This document shows positions 8,749 to 16,964 of a stretch of DNA of 35,322 nt, piece after piece. The notes beneath the pieces are model-generated. The model was not told where the DNA came from, made no database searches, and was given only the letters and a program-made list of their open reading frames with translations. The stretch is from NCBI GenBank assembly GCA_947455595.1, contig CANGOP010000024.1, positions 1-35,322 on the forward strand. Direction: 5' to 3'. This DNA comes from Gammaproteobacteria bacterium (GTDB taxonomy: Bacteria > Pseudomonadota > Gammaproteobacteria > Steroidobacterales > Steroidobacteraceae). Within the stretch, counting starts at the first letter, position 1. Each line of letters starts with the position of its first letter. The translations under genes and the position numbers were made by a program.

Positions 8749-9195
8749 TCAGTATGAGGGGAATGCCCCGTTTTTAACGATAGGCGCATCGACTTCAATA
8801 AGATCAGTGTCCCCGTGGGAAGTCGGCGCTACGTTAAGCCACACTAAATCCGCGGATCCCGTGTTGACCAGGCTGTGGACCTCAAAAGGTGCGATGGAGT
8901 AAAGATCCCCGACTGTTACATTTTGAACAGTTAAAGCGCCGTTCAATTGCCCGTCCGCGCCTAGGTGACCGGAATGCAATTCACCCGTGCCATGCAAGAT
9001 CAGAAAAATATCTGCGCCTGCCGCATGGTAATGCGGATGTTGCGAGGCGCCGGGCTTCAAGCAGCCGAGTGCTGTCTGGTGATCCGAGCCGACATCGAAC
9101 AACTCCATGAACGTCATGGGATATAGAGGATTAGGGTCGAGAGACCAGGTCGCCCGGGACCCGAGCGCGGTATTCATATTTTTTATAATTGGCAT
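8749..9195 (-). CDS. Small cupin-domain protein
   Basis: A single-domain cupin of 148 residues. Motif 1 supplies histidines 53, 55 and 57 in SQHPHYHAAGADIFLILHG, which matches the metal-binding G-x5-H-x-H pattern with the acidic ligand displaced. Motif 2 gives His107 in APFEVHSLVNTG. A GGGGAAG ribosome site lies 7 bases before the ATG. Cupins of this size include isomerases, dioxygenases and non-enzymatic sugar or ligand binders, so the substrate is not predictable. It is divergent from the permease/aminotransferase operon across a 325-base gap and could be connected with it. Confidence 0.85.
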   Translation of the reverse strand: MPIIKNMNTALGSRATWSLDPNPLYPMTFMELFDVGSDHQTALGCLKPGASQHPHYHAAGADIFLILHGTGELHSGHLGADGQLNGALTVQNVTVGDLYSIAPFEVHSLVNTGSADLVWLNVAPTSHGDTDLIEVDAPIVKNGAFPSY

Positions 9196-9520
9196 AGCGC
9201 AACTTCCCCATCGATTGCGATTTTCTTAAGCCCACGAAAATGTAGCAGAAACGGAAAGCGCCCGGAATCTCGCTGTCAGTTTTATGACCGACAGCAGGAG
9301 TAACTTTGCAGCCACCTTTCGCGAATCTCACTCACACTGATTGACTCGGCTGCCCGTACCCGTCTAGCTTGGGATTGGCCGCGCGGCAAATCGGACTTTT
9401 CTGCGCAGCTGCGCAGTATTGCGAATCAGCAGAAGCAGTCTTACGGCCTAGGCCGATCGATGGTCGGTGGAGCGAGTTAGGCGGTCGACGTCGCTGGAGT
9501 GAGTTGTCGAGGGGGGACGC
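9196..9520. other. Intergenic region between divergent cupin and permease genes
   Basis: The 325-base gap holds no convincing gene. The one visible structure is the 16-base palindrome at 9401-9416. A GAGGGGGG ribosome site immediately precedes the permease start at 9521. Confidence 0.7.
9401..9416. promoter_or_regulatory. 16-base perfect palindrome, candidate operator
   Basis: CTGCGCAGCTGCGCAG is its own reverse complement and also two direct copies of the 8-base palindrome CTGCGCAG. It lies about 105 bases before the permease ATG in a divergent intergenic region, a typical place for a regulator site. No regulator gene is adjacent. Confidence 0.45.
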
Positions 9521-10834
9521 ATGAGCGAAGAACTCAAATCAGGCGCATTGACTTGGCCAAAAGTGGCGGCGCTGGGTGTGGCGCTCGCGATATCAGGGGA
9601 TTTCGTCGGCTGGAACTATGGTCTCGCCGTCGGAGGTTGGGGCGGCATGATGTCCGCTGCTGTTGCCATGGTCATTCTTTTCTGGTGTCTGACCCAATGC
9701 CTTGCCGAATTAGCGGCTGCCATGCCGGAGGGCGGCGGCTTTGATTATTACGCGCGTCGCGCACTCGGTCCGGCAGCTGGCTTCGTGGCCGGTATGGCAG
9801 CGGCTATTGCCTTGGCGGTCGGCGCTGGTCTCGCCATGTCTTTCGCAACGGGCTACACGGAATCCATGTTTGGCCTGAGCGGGTGGGGGCCTAAGATCGC
9901 CTTGTTGATCCTCGTCGTCGGACTGCAATTGCGCGGCGCACAAGAAGCGGGATGGATCACGCTTCTGATCGGGGGCGTCACGCTGCTCGTGCTCGCGGTG
10001 CTCTTGTTGTATCTGATGCCGTGGTTCCAGCCAACGAACTTGCAAACGACAACGAGCGGGGCCGGGCCCACTGCATTTCCGGGCGGCTGGTCGGGTGCGG
10101 CGTCCTGTATCCCGTTTGCATTGTTCTTGTTCTTGGGGGTGGAACAAGCCGCTCAAGCGGCCACCGAGATGAAAGATATGGCACGGTCCATTTCCAAAGC
10201 CTTGGGCGTTTCCATTGCAGTGGTCGCCGTGATGGGTGTGTGCGTCCTGCTGCTTGTCACCGGATCTACCGGCGCCGGCCAGTTAGGTGATGTCGCCGAT
10301 CCTTTATTTGCAGCGGTGATGACGCATGGTAGTGCGCACTGGGCAACGACGGTCGCCCGGTTCGTCGGTACGGGCGCCTTGATTGCTATCATCGGCACTT
10401 TCGTTTCCCTGGCCTATGCTGGCTCGCGGCAGTTCTACCATTTGGGCCTCGCCGGATATTTGCCACGAGTGTTTCGCCACACTAACGCACGCCAAGCCCC
10501 CGATACTGCGTTGCTGCTGCTAGCCGTCATTGCTATCGCGACGGCTGCATTCAAGCCCGACGATGCAATGGTGGTTTTTATCTTCCTGATTAGCGTGTCG
10601 CACGTATTTGTGCTGCTCACGTTTATTCATCTGCGACGCAAGTCTCCTGTTTTGGCAAGACCGTATCGGGCCCGTGGCGGCGTCTTCTTGGCCTGCGTTG
10701 CCATGGTCTTGTCCGTGGCGGTCATGATGTCTTGCTACCATTTGCAAGCGAAAGCGCTGACCGTGGCCATCGGTGCGCTAATGGCGCTGTGGGTGTACTA
10801 CTTAATTGCGAAGCCAGGGTCGATGGAAGCATGA
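9521..10834 (+). CDS. APC-family permease, ethanolamine/amine-permease-like
   Basis: A membrane protein of 437 residues with about 12 hydrophobic segments. The first helix region reads VALGVALAISGDFVGWNYGL, which resembles the ethanolamine-permease branch of the APC superfamily (Gly-rich start, then GDF-GWN-G). FDYYARRALGPAAGFVAG follows. The next gene, a class III aminotransferase, overlaps by ATGA, so permease and aminotransferase form a translationally coupled pair for uptake and breakdown of an amino compound. An ethanolamine-type substrate is only an inference from sequence flavour. A strong GAGGGGGG site precedes the ATG. Confidence 0.83.
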   Translation: MSEELKSGALTWPKVAALGVALAISGDFVGWNYGLAVGGWGGMMSAAVAMVILFWCLTQCLAELAAAMPEGGGFDYYARRALGPAAGFVAGMAAAIALAVGAGLAMSFATGYTESMFGLSGWGPKIALLILVVGLQLRGAQEAGWITLLIGGVTLLVLAVLLLYLMPWFQPTNLQTTTSGAGPTAFPGGWSGAASCIPFALFLFLGVEQAAQAATEMKDMARSISKALGVSIAVVAVMGVCVLLLVTGSTGAGQLGDVADPLFAAVMTHGSAHWATTVARFVGTGALIAIIGTFVSLAYAGSRQFYHLGLAGYLPRVFRHTNARQAPDTALLLLAVIAIATAAFKPDDAMVVFIFLISVSHVFVLLTFIHLRRKSPVLARPYRARGGVFLACVAMVLSVAVMMSCYHLQAKALTVAIGALMALWVYYLIAKPGSMEA

Positions 10835-12144
10835 CTATTCAGCACGCGCCCCATATTGCGGCACTGCTGGCGCGCCGGGATCGATTGCTCGGTCCGGATA
10901 CGCCGCTCTTTTATGATCAGCCGTTACATCTCGTGCGCGGTGAAGGTGTCTGGCTGTGGGACCACGAAGGGCGCCGATACCTGGATGTTTACAACAATGT
11001 GCCCAGTGTGGGCCACTGTCATCCGGACGTGGTCGCCGCCCTTGCGCGTCAAGCCAAGACCCTCAACGTACATACTCGGTATCTAGACGAAACCATACTC
11101 AATTACGCTGATGATCTGGTCCGGACCTTTGATCCGGAACTTTCGACGGTGACGTTCACGTGTACCGGAAGCGAGGCGAACGATGTCGCTTTGCAGATGG
11201 CGCAAGCGGTCACCGGTTCCACCGGCCTTATCTGTACCGATACGACTTATCACGGGAATACCGCGGCAGTTTCGCAATTGGCGAGCGTTTTCACGCCGGT
11301 GGGCGGTTACAAGCCGCACATTCGGAGGATTCCGTCCCCGGACTCCTATCGAGTCGGCGCGGGCCTCACGGGCGATGCACTGCGAGATGCCTATCTCAGC
11401 CAGCTTGCTGACGCGATCGCATCGCTGCAACATGCCGGGCTCGGCGTATCGGCCATGTTGGTCTGTCCGATATTCGCCAATGAGGGCTTGCCGCAACCAC
11501 CCGACGGGTTCATGGAGGCGGCCGTCAAGATGGTGCGAGAGGCGGGCGGACTGTATATCGCGGATGAAGTGCAGTCCGGATTCGCCCGAACCGGCGAACA
11601 CATGTGGGGATATCGCCAGGCCGGACCGGTCCCTGACATCGTGACCTTAGGCAAACCGATGGGGGCGGGTCACCCCATTGGCGGCGTCGTCTCGCGTCGC
11701 GATCATCTGGTCGCGTACCGCCGGCAGTTTTCGTATTTCAACACTTTCGGCGGCAATCCAGTCTCCGCGGCGGTTGGGCACGAGGTGCTCAAAGTCATTC
11801 AACGGGAGCGCTTGCTAGACAACTCTCGTGAAGTGGGGCAGTACTTGCGATACGGGCTAAGGATGCTTGCGCAACGGCATGAAGTCATCGGCGATATACG
11901 GGGGTCTGGGCTTTTTGTCGGCGTTGAGCTCGTCAGTGATCGCAAAGCGAGAAGTCCGGCGACCCAATCCGCACGGGCCATTGTCAATAGGCTTCGTGAG
12001 CGCGGCATTCTCATAAGCAGAATTGGGGCGCACGATAATGTACTGAAGCTTCGCCCCCCACTGGTGTTCTCGCGCGAGCATGCGGACCACTTGTTGACAG
12101 AAATGGACGCCACCTTGACCGAGTGTCAGCCCAACGCTGGATGA
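10831..12144 (+). CDS. Class III PLP-dependent aminotransferase or phospho-lyase
   Basis: A fold-type I enzyme of 437 residues. CTGSEANDVALQMA is the phosphate-binding region, YHGNTAAVSQL the cofactor-stacking region, IADEVQSGFARTG contains Asp245 for the pyridine nitrogen, and VTLGKPMGAGHPIGG contains the Schiff-base Lys275. The sequence style is that of the AGXT2 / ethanolamine-phosphate and phosphohydroxylysine phospho-lyase subgroup, which act on phosphorylated amines with no keto acceptor. No kinase of the aminoglycoside-phosphotransferase type, often fused or adjacent in that pathway, is present here. A true aminotransferase is the main alternative. Coupled by ATGA to the upstream permease. 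Confidence 0.87.
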   Translation: MTIQHAPHIAALLARRDRLLGPDTPLFYDQPLHLVRGEGVWLWDHEGRRYLDVYNNVPSVGHCHPDVVAALARQAKTLNVHTRYLDETILNYADDLVRTFDPELSTVTFTCTGSEANDVALQMAQAVTGSTGLICTDTTYHGNTAAVSQLASVFTPVGGYKPHIRRIPSPDSYRVGAGLTGDALRDAYLSQLADAIASLQHAGLGVSAMLVCPIFANEGLPQPPDGFMEAAVKMVREAGGLYIADEVQSGFARTGEHMWGYRQAGPVPDIVTLGKPMGAGHPIGGVVSRRDHLVAYRRQFSYFNTFGGNPVSAAVGHEVLKVIQRERLLDNSREVGQYLRYGLRMLAQRHEVIGDIRGSGLFVGVELVSDRKARSPATQSARAIVNRLRERGILISRIGAHDNVLKLRPPLVFSREHADHLLTEMDATLTECQPNAG

Positions 12145-12237
12145 CAGGTTGATAAAGGCCGGTTGTTAGAGAAACCAGACACGTTGATGCTAAGCGATTG
12201 ATAAGCGACAGCGAGTGTCGATTGACGCGACTTGAAA

Positions 12238-12294
12238 GAGAGGGCCTAGCGACCCTCTCCTAGTTCACAGCAGTTGGGAGGGCGTATTGCCCTC
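12238..12294. terminator. Two hairpins between convergent genes
   Basis: GAGAGGG/CCCTCTC (12238-12244 with 12253-12259) and GAGGGC/GCCCTC (12278-12283 with 12289-12294) form two short GC-rich stems between the aminotransferase and the convergent glutathione peroxidase gene. Neither has a good T tract, so Rho-independent termination is only possible. Confidence 0.35.
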
Positions 12295-12306
12295 GCTCTG
12301 CTGAGT

Positions 12307-12846
12307 TTAACGAGGCAAGGCAGCCTCAATCGCTTTACGTAAGACGTCTGAATCCGGCGCGACGGTGCTATCGAAGTGTTGAATCGATTTGCCATCAGCG
12401 CTCACCAAATACTTATTGAAATTCCAAGATGGCTCAACAGTCCGTCGGTTCAGTTCTTTGAAGACTGCATTGGCCGCAGCACCGCGCACCGGTGATGCTG
12501 AAAGCATGGTGAAGGTTACGCCGTAATTCACAAAGCAAACCTCAGCGGTTTCTTCGGCGTTTTGTGCTTCCTGATGGAAGTCGTCAGAAGGGAAGCCAAC
12601 GACGACCAGTCCTCTGGTGCTATACGCCTTGTGGAGTGCTTCGAGTCCCTTAAATTGTGGCGTATAGCCGCAGTGGCTCGCCGTGTTGACGATCAAGAGG
12701 GGCTTTCCAACTGCGATTTGGCAGAGGTTGACCGAGTCATGTGATCGCAGCTTTTGAAAGTCGTGATTGAGAAACTGCGGACAGTCGGCGGCAGCGACTC
12801 GAGTAACAATGACCAGCAGGGCCGTGGCGGCAAAGCGCATGAACAT
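12307..12846 (-). CDS. Glutathione peroxidase family protein, exported, Cys type
   Basis: A 179-residue thiol peroxidase that reduces H2O2 or lipid hydroperoxides. A signal-like N-terminus (about 1-20, RFAATALLVIVTRVAAA) suggests the periplasm. The catalytic cysteine is Cys59 in NTASHCGYTPQFKGLE; no selenocysteine codon is used. The second cysteine Cys104 in EVCFVNYGVTF fits the resolving cysteine of 2-Cys, thioredoxin-dependent members. Trp141-Asn142 in WNFNKYL is intact. The usual FPxNQF reads FPSDDF, so the catalytic Gln position is Asp. ATG 12846 is preferred over the start at 12963 because GGAG lies about 8 bases upstream and the signal sequence then begins directly. Confidence 0.88.
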   Translation of the reverse strand: MFMRFAATALLVIVTRVAAADCPQFLNHDFQKLRSHDSVNLCQIAVGKPLLIVNTASHCGYTPQFKGLEALHKAYSTRGLVVVGFPSDDFHQEAQNAEETAEVCFVNYGVTFTMLSASPVRGAAANAVFKELNRRTVEPSWNFNKYLVSADGKSIQHFDSTVAPDSDVLRKAIEAALPR

Positions 12847-13126
12847 GAGGGTGTCTCCAAATGGCGGGGTAAACGGTCTACAGACATCGAAACTGTGGCC
12901 GAGACCGCGGACCACTCGATACCAGATGCACTTTACGAGATTTCCAAAAAATAGGGGGTGCATCCTGCGGTGATCCCTTATCTTCGGCAGAGCTGCTTGA
13001 AAACTTAAACAGCAGGCCGCTAGCTGCCGCCGACTCTTAAAAAGCTATTAGAATCAGTTTATTAGGCCTCGACGGATGAGTGTCCGCCATTTATCCTGAG
13101 GGCCAGGGTCTGAAAAGGGGTTCCCG

Positions 13127-14851
13127 TTGCCAACCAAGAGATATCTGTACGGAATCGACGATCGTCCATCGTTCGCTGCAACCTGCCTTCTGGGCATTCA
13201 GCATGGCGTGCTTGCATTGGTTTTCTTGGTCTATCCGTTGGCCGTTGCCCAAGAGCTCAACCTAGATTCCGCAGAGACACTCGGCTTTCTAACGGCATGC
13301 GTGCTCGCCATTGCGTTGTCGACGGCCTTGCATTTTTTCAGGCCACCTATCGGTAGCGGATCGTTGGCTGTCGAGATTCCGACCCCCATTTTCTTGCCCA
13401 CGGCCATACTGGCGGGTAGCTCGGGAGGGTTACCGGCTATCGCAGCGATATCATTACTGAGTGGCTTGACGGAGCTCGTATTCGCCCGTCTATTGCGTCA
13501 CGTTCGAGCGCTGTTTCCCGCCGAGGTCTGCGGGATTGCAGTCATGATGCTCGGCATTTCGATCATTCGACCGGGCATGGTGAACGCGTTCGGGCTGAGC
13601 AGTGGCCATGACGCGATGCATCTTTCCTCGCTTATCGTGTCAAGCGCAACGCTGGCAACGATGGCGGCTATTTCAATCTTCGGAAGTCCGCGAATTAAGC
13701 TCTTGGCACTCGCGGGCGGATTAGTCATGGGTGTGGCGCTGTCTAGTCGACTAGACCTTTTTGCCGCGGATGCCTGGTCCCGCATCATGGATGCCCCGAT
13801 CTTAGCGATTCCCCACTTGATGGTGGCCATCCCTCATCTGGAATGGTCGATGGTGCCACTCGGGATCGTTATGGCGCTTGTCTTGAGCGTGGACAATATC
13901 GGCATGCTCGTTGGCATTCAGCGACAAGTGGATCCGACATGGCACAAGATCGATCTGCGCCAGGCGAGCGGTGGAATCCAAGTGAGCGGTATTGGTGATT
14001 TGCTGGCCGGTGTGTTTGGAGGAATACCCACCGGCATTTCATCGGCCAATGTGGGGCTTGCTCATGCGACCGGCGCGGTCTCGCGAGTCGTTTCCCTAGC
14101 TGTCGGCGCCAGTTTATTGGCCGCTGCGTTCGCGCCGAAAATTATTCTTGCGCTGTCGCTGGTTCCTCGTCCGGTTGTCGGTGCCATCATGGTGTATGCG
14201 GCTATTTATATGGTCGTGTCCGGCATGAGCTTGATTCTCAACCGAATCTTGAACGAGCGACGTATTTTCGTGATCGGCTTCTCGATTGTTCTCGGGTTGT
14301 CGTCTGCTCTGCTGCCTGGCGTCTATGACGAAGTGCCGGTCATTCTGCGGCCAATCTTGGAATCAGCTCTAGCCGTGAGTACCTTGTCGGCGATGCTCCT
14401 CACGCAACTCTTCCGCGTCGGCGCGGCACTCAAAACCTCGTTTAAGTTGGAACTCAGCGAGACGCGTAATGAGTCTCTGCAGGAAATGGAGGTCAATCAA
14501 TCGCTGCGTAGAGTGCTTGTTAGCCTTGGGGCTGACGTAGGCGCTGACAAGGCACTGATTGATCGGGCGATTGACATCACCGCAGAGCTGGTTGCCGCTA
14601 TGCGCATCGTTGGCTGTGTTGAGGGGGCGGTGCAGTTCTCGGCGCGGCTAGAGGATGCCCGCGTGGAAATTTCCCTGCGCTATGACGGGCTGGCCGTACC
14701 GGTGACGGAGCCATTGGAGGAGTCCTCCTCGCAGGCGGTCATCCCGGGTTCGCCGTTGGGACATGTCCTTCGCCTGACGCGGCACGTCGATCGGCTGGCG
14801 ATGTCCAGTCATGGGGCGCAGCAGACGCTGGTGTTGAGTTACCAGTCCTAA
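13127..14851 (+). CDS. NCS2-type nucleobase permease fused to an ATPase-like C-terminal domain
   Basis: A 574-residue protein. Residues about 1-440 form a polytopic transporter of the NCS2 (uracil/xanthine/ascorbate) family: LLGIQHGVLALVFLVYPLAV is the helix-1 QH region, LSVDNIGMLVGI the middle helix-8-like motif, and SANVGLAHATGAVSR matches the signature [QEP]-N-x-G-x4-T-[RKG] except for Ala307 in the first position. Residues about 455-574 are soluble and resemble HATPase/anti-sigma kinase domains: a helix with ITAELVAAM, then LRYDGLAVP like a DDG motif, then GSPLGHVLRLTRHVDRL. The N-box asparagine is not evident. The start codon is TTG with an AAGGGG site; no better start is visible. Substrate unknown. 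Confidence 0.83.
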   Translation: MPTKRYLYGIDDRPSFAATCLLGIQHGVLALVFLVYPLAVAQELNLDSAETLGFLTACVLAIALSTALHFFRPPIGSGSLAVEIPTPIFLPTAILAGSSGGLPAIAAISLLSGLTELVFARLLRHVRALFPAEVCGIAVMMLGISIIRPGMVNAFGLSSGHDAMHLSSLIVSSATLATMAAISIFGSPRIKLLALAGGLVMGVALSSRLDLFAADAWSRIMDAPILAIPHLMVAIPHLEWSMVPLGIVMALVLSVDNIGMLVGIQRQVDPTWHKIDLRQASGGIQVSGIGDLLAGVFGGIPTGISSANVGLAHATGAVSRVVSLAVGASLLAAAFAPKIILALSLVPRPVVGAIMVYAAIYMVVSGMSLILNRILNERRIFVIGFSIVLGLSSALLPGVYDEVPVILRPILESALAVSTLSAMLLTQLFRVGAALKTSFKLELSETRNESLQEMEVNQSLRRVLVSLGADVGADKALIDRAIDITAELVAAMRIVGCVEGAVQFSARLEDARVEISLRYDGLAVPVTEPLEESSSQAVIPGSPLGHVLRLTRHVDRLAMSSHGAQQTLVLSYQS

Positions 14852-14970
14852 AAGTGTTCATCTGGGCCGCGAGGCGCGCTTTTGGGTCCGCGTGGAGATT
14901 GGCTCCCAGCGCACGACCGGGTACCCTCTAAGGGTGACGCCCAATTCGGGCTTTGGGATGGGAGCGCGTA

Positions 14971-15936
14971 ATGGATGAGGTGTTTGCACGGCGCGATGTG
15001 CTTGATAGCGCGACACTCAAGGCGCTGTGCCGGCCATCAGATCTCGCCGGCGCCTTGCAGACGATTTCCCAACTGGGCGTTCTGACGGCAACGGGATGGC
15101 TGCTATTGCAAACCTGGGGCACCGGCTGGTCTGTGGTCGTCTTCATGGTGCACGGCGCCCTCCTGAATTTCCTGTATGCAGGTCAGCACGAGCTCAGTCA
15201 CTGGACGGTCTTCAAGACACGGTCGCTGAACGAATGGGTGGGGCGAGTCTTCGGCTTCGTTTTGTTCTATCCGCGAACCTTCGATCAGGTTCAGCACGTC
15301 GCCCATCATCGTTTTACCCAAGACTGGAGCCGTGACGGCGAGTTGGCTCGGCCCCGGTATACCCTCTCGTCGTATCTGCTCTGGCTCACCGGGGTAACGT
15401 ATTGGTACACGCGCTGGCGGCGTATCTTGCGCTTTGCGTTGGGAATCGTGACGGAACCGTATTTGCCTGAGCAGCGGCATGCCGAATTCATTCGCGAAGC
15501 GCGTTGGCATCTGCTGGGATACGCGATGATCGCTGGATTTTCGATCTATCTTCACACATGGATGGCTGTTCAGCTGTGGTTGGCACCGATGCTGGCCATG
15601 AAGGTGGTGCATCAACTGCAGAATACGATCGAACACTTGGGGCTACCCCATGAGTCGAACGTATTCGCCAATACCCGCAGTACGCGGACGAACGCCCTGC
15701 TCAGATGGGCGTGTTGGCAGATGCAATACCACACAGCTCATCACGCATTCCCCGGGGTGCCGTTTTTCCGGTTACGTGCGCTGGACGCTCTGCTCACGCA
15801 GCGGCGCGGTAGTCCGCCGCCTTCGATGACCTACTGGGGATTCCAGTGGGCCGTCATTCGGGCCTTTTCAAAAGGTCGTACGGAGGCGGAGTACCCTGAC
15901 GATCGTGCCTGGATCGGGGATTCGATCGCGAACTGA
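14971..15936 (+). CDS. Membrane fatty acid desaturase family protein
   Basis: A 321-residue membrane protein with the three histidine boxes of the di-iron desaturase/hydroxylase family: HELSH (His73, His77), HVAHH (His109, 112, 113) and HTAHH (His254, 257, 258), plus an extra histidine in QNTIEHLGL. Hydrophobic helix pairs lie between the boxes. Members introduce double bonds or hydroxyl groups into acyl chains, carotenoids or sterols; the substrate cannot be named. ATG 14971 is chosen over the TTG at 14953 because a GGGAG ribosome site sits about 6 bases before it. No electron-donor ferredoxin gene is adjacent. Confidence 0.88.
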   Translation: MDEVFARRDVLDSATLKALCRPSDLAGALQTISQLGVLTATGWLLLQTWGTGWSVVVFMVHGALLNFLYAGQHELSHWTVFKTRSLNEWVGRVFGFVLFYPRTFDQVQHVAHHRFTQDWSRDGELARPRYTLSSYLLWLTGVTYWYTRWRRILRFALGIVTEPYLPEQRHAEFIREARWHLLGYAMIAGFSIYLHTWMAVQLWLAPMLAMKVVHQLQNTIEHLGLPHESNVFANTRSTRTNALLRWACWQMQYHTAHHAFPGVPFFRLRALDALLTQRRGSPPPSMTYWGFQWAVIRAFSKGRTEAEYPDDRAWIGDSIAN

Positions 15937-16079
15937 GGCACAGCCTTGGGCAAATGTGACGTGCTTCCTGCCTCTGAGACGTCGTCGTCGACGAATCCCT
16001 CGAAAAACGTGGTTTTCGCTATCGAAGGTCGTCGTCTGGCTTTATCCTCTGGGCGGTACCTTGTTTTGTTGAGGTTGGG

Positions 16080-16964
16080 ATGTCGGGCGCCAAGACTGTA
16101 GAGAACCTGACGCTAGTTGCGGTAATCACGTGCGCGATTGAGTTTTTCGTCAGCGGCGCGATTGCGTATGTGAGTCAGTCGCTGCTGATGACCGCCGATA
16201 TGTTCAATTCGGCGATCGAGTTTGGCTCTGCGTTTGTCGCGTACCTCGTTTTCCGTATGTTGCGGAAGAATCGACGCGGGCTGTTCGATTACGGCCTTGG
16301 CAAGGCAGAAAACATCGCGAGTCTGCTGATCGGCTTGTTCATGCTGGCGAGTACCGTCTTGCTCGTCGTGCTGGCGCTCTACCGATTCTCACATCCTGCG
16401 CATATCGGCGCGCTTGGTGTGTGGCTCGCCCTCGGATTGGCGGGCACATTTTTTTTCATCAACGCCTATATCTTGTGGTCGAACGTTCTGCACAGCCGGC
16501 GGACGCCTTCTCCGGCACTGCGAGCGCAGATTCGGCTATTCGGGATCAAGGTGCTGATGGATCTTATGGTGGTTGCGACGTTTTTGACCACGCTGTTGGT
16601 GCACGCGCAATGGGTGGATTACCTCGACACGATTGCCTCCTTGGTGGTCGTTGCCACCCTGATCCATTCAGCTTGGGACCTGATCCGTATTGCCTTACCG
16701 GATCTGCTCGATCAGTCGTTAGCAGAGCCTCTGCAGATGATCATCAATCAGGTGTTGGTCAAACACTTTGATTCTTATATGAGTCTGGACAGGGTTCGCT
16801 CGCGTACGGCGGGTAATGCGGTCTTTATCGATATCTATCTGGGATTCCCTGCCGAGATACGAATGGCAGAAGTACAGCCAGTGATTGATGATATGAGGGC
16901 GACCCTGGAGCGGGAAATTCCCAACGCCGAAGTCGCCGTGATCAGCCGAGCCGTGACCGGCTAG
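16080..16964 (+). CDS. Cation diffusion facilitator family transporter, altered metal site
   Basis: A 294-residue protein with six membrane helices and a C-terminal cytoplasmic domain (about 215-294). The FDYGLGKAENIASLLIG loop and the helix-2 pattern TADMFNSAIEFGSAF identify the CDF family, which exports Zn2+, Mn2+, Fe2+ or Co2+ in exchange for protons. The helix-2 pair that is D-x3-D in E. coli YiiP reads Asn43-x3-Glu47, and the helix-5 H-x3-D reads Lys157-x3-Asp161. The HGHGK-type loop also lacks histidine. The canonical tetrahedral zinc site is therefore not conserved, and metal or even transport function may differ. The stop codon is shared on a CTAG palindrome with the convergent gene. 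Confidence 0.85.
   Translation: MSGAKTVENLTLVAVITCAIEFFVSGAIAYVSQSLLMTADMFNSAIEFGSAFVAYLVFRMLRKNRRGLFDYGLGKAENIASLLIGLFMLASTVLLVVLALYRFSHPAHIGALGVWLALGLAGTFFFINAYILWSNVLHSRRTPSPALRAQIRLFGIKVLMDLMVVATFLTTLLVHAQWVDYLDTIASLVVVATLIHSAWDLIRIALPDLLDQSLAEPLQMIINQVLVKHFDSYMSLDRVRSRTAGNAVFIDIYLGFPAEIRMAEVQPVIDDMRATLEREIPNAEVAVISRAVTG

Noticed and set aside
8550..8777. Small open frame starting inside tRNA-Thr
   Set aside because: It begins in the tRNA sequence and has no ribosome site or recognisable content.
12847..12963. Extended start of the glutathione peroxidase gene
   Set aside because: The extra 39 residues precede a good signal peptide, while GGAG sits correctly before ATG 12846.
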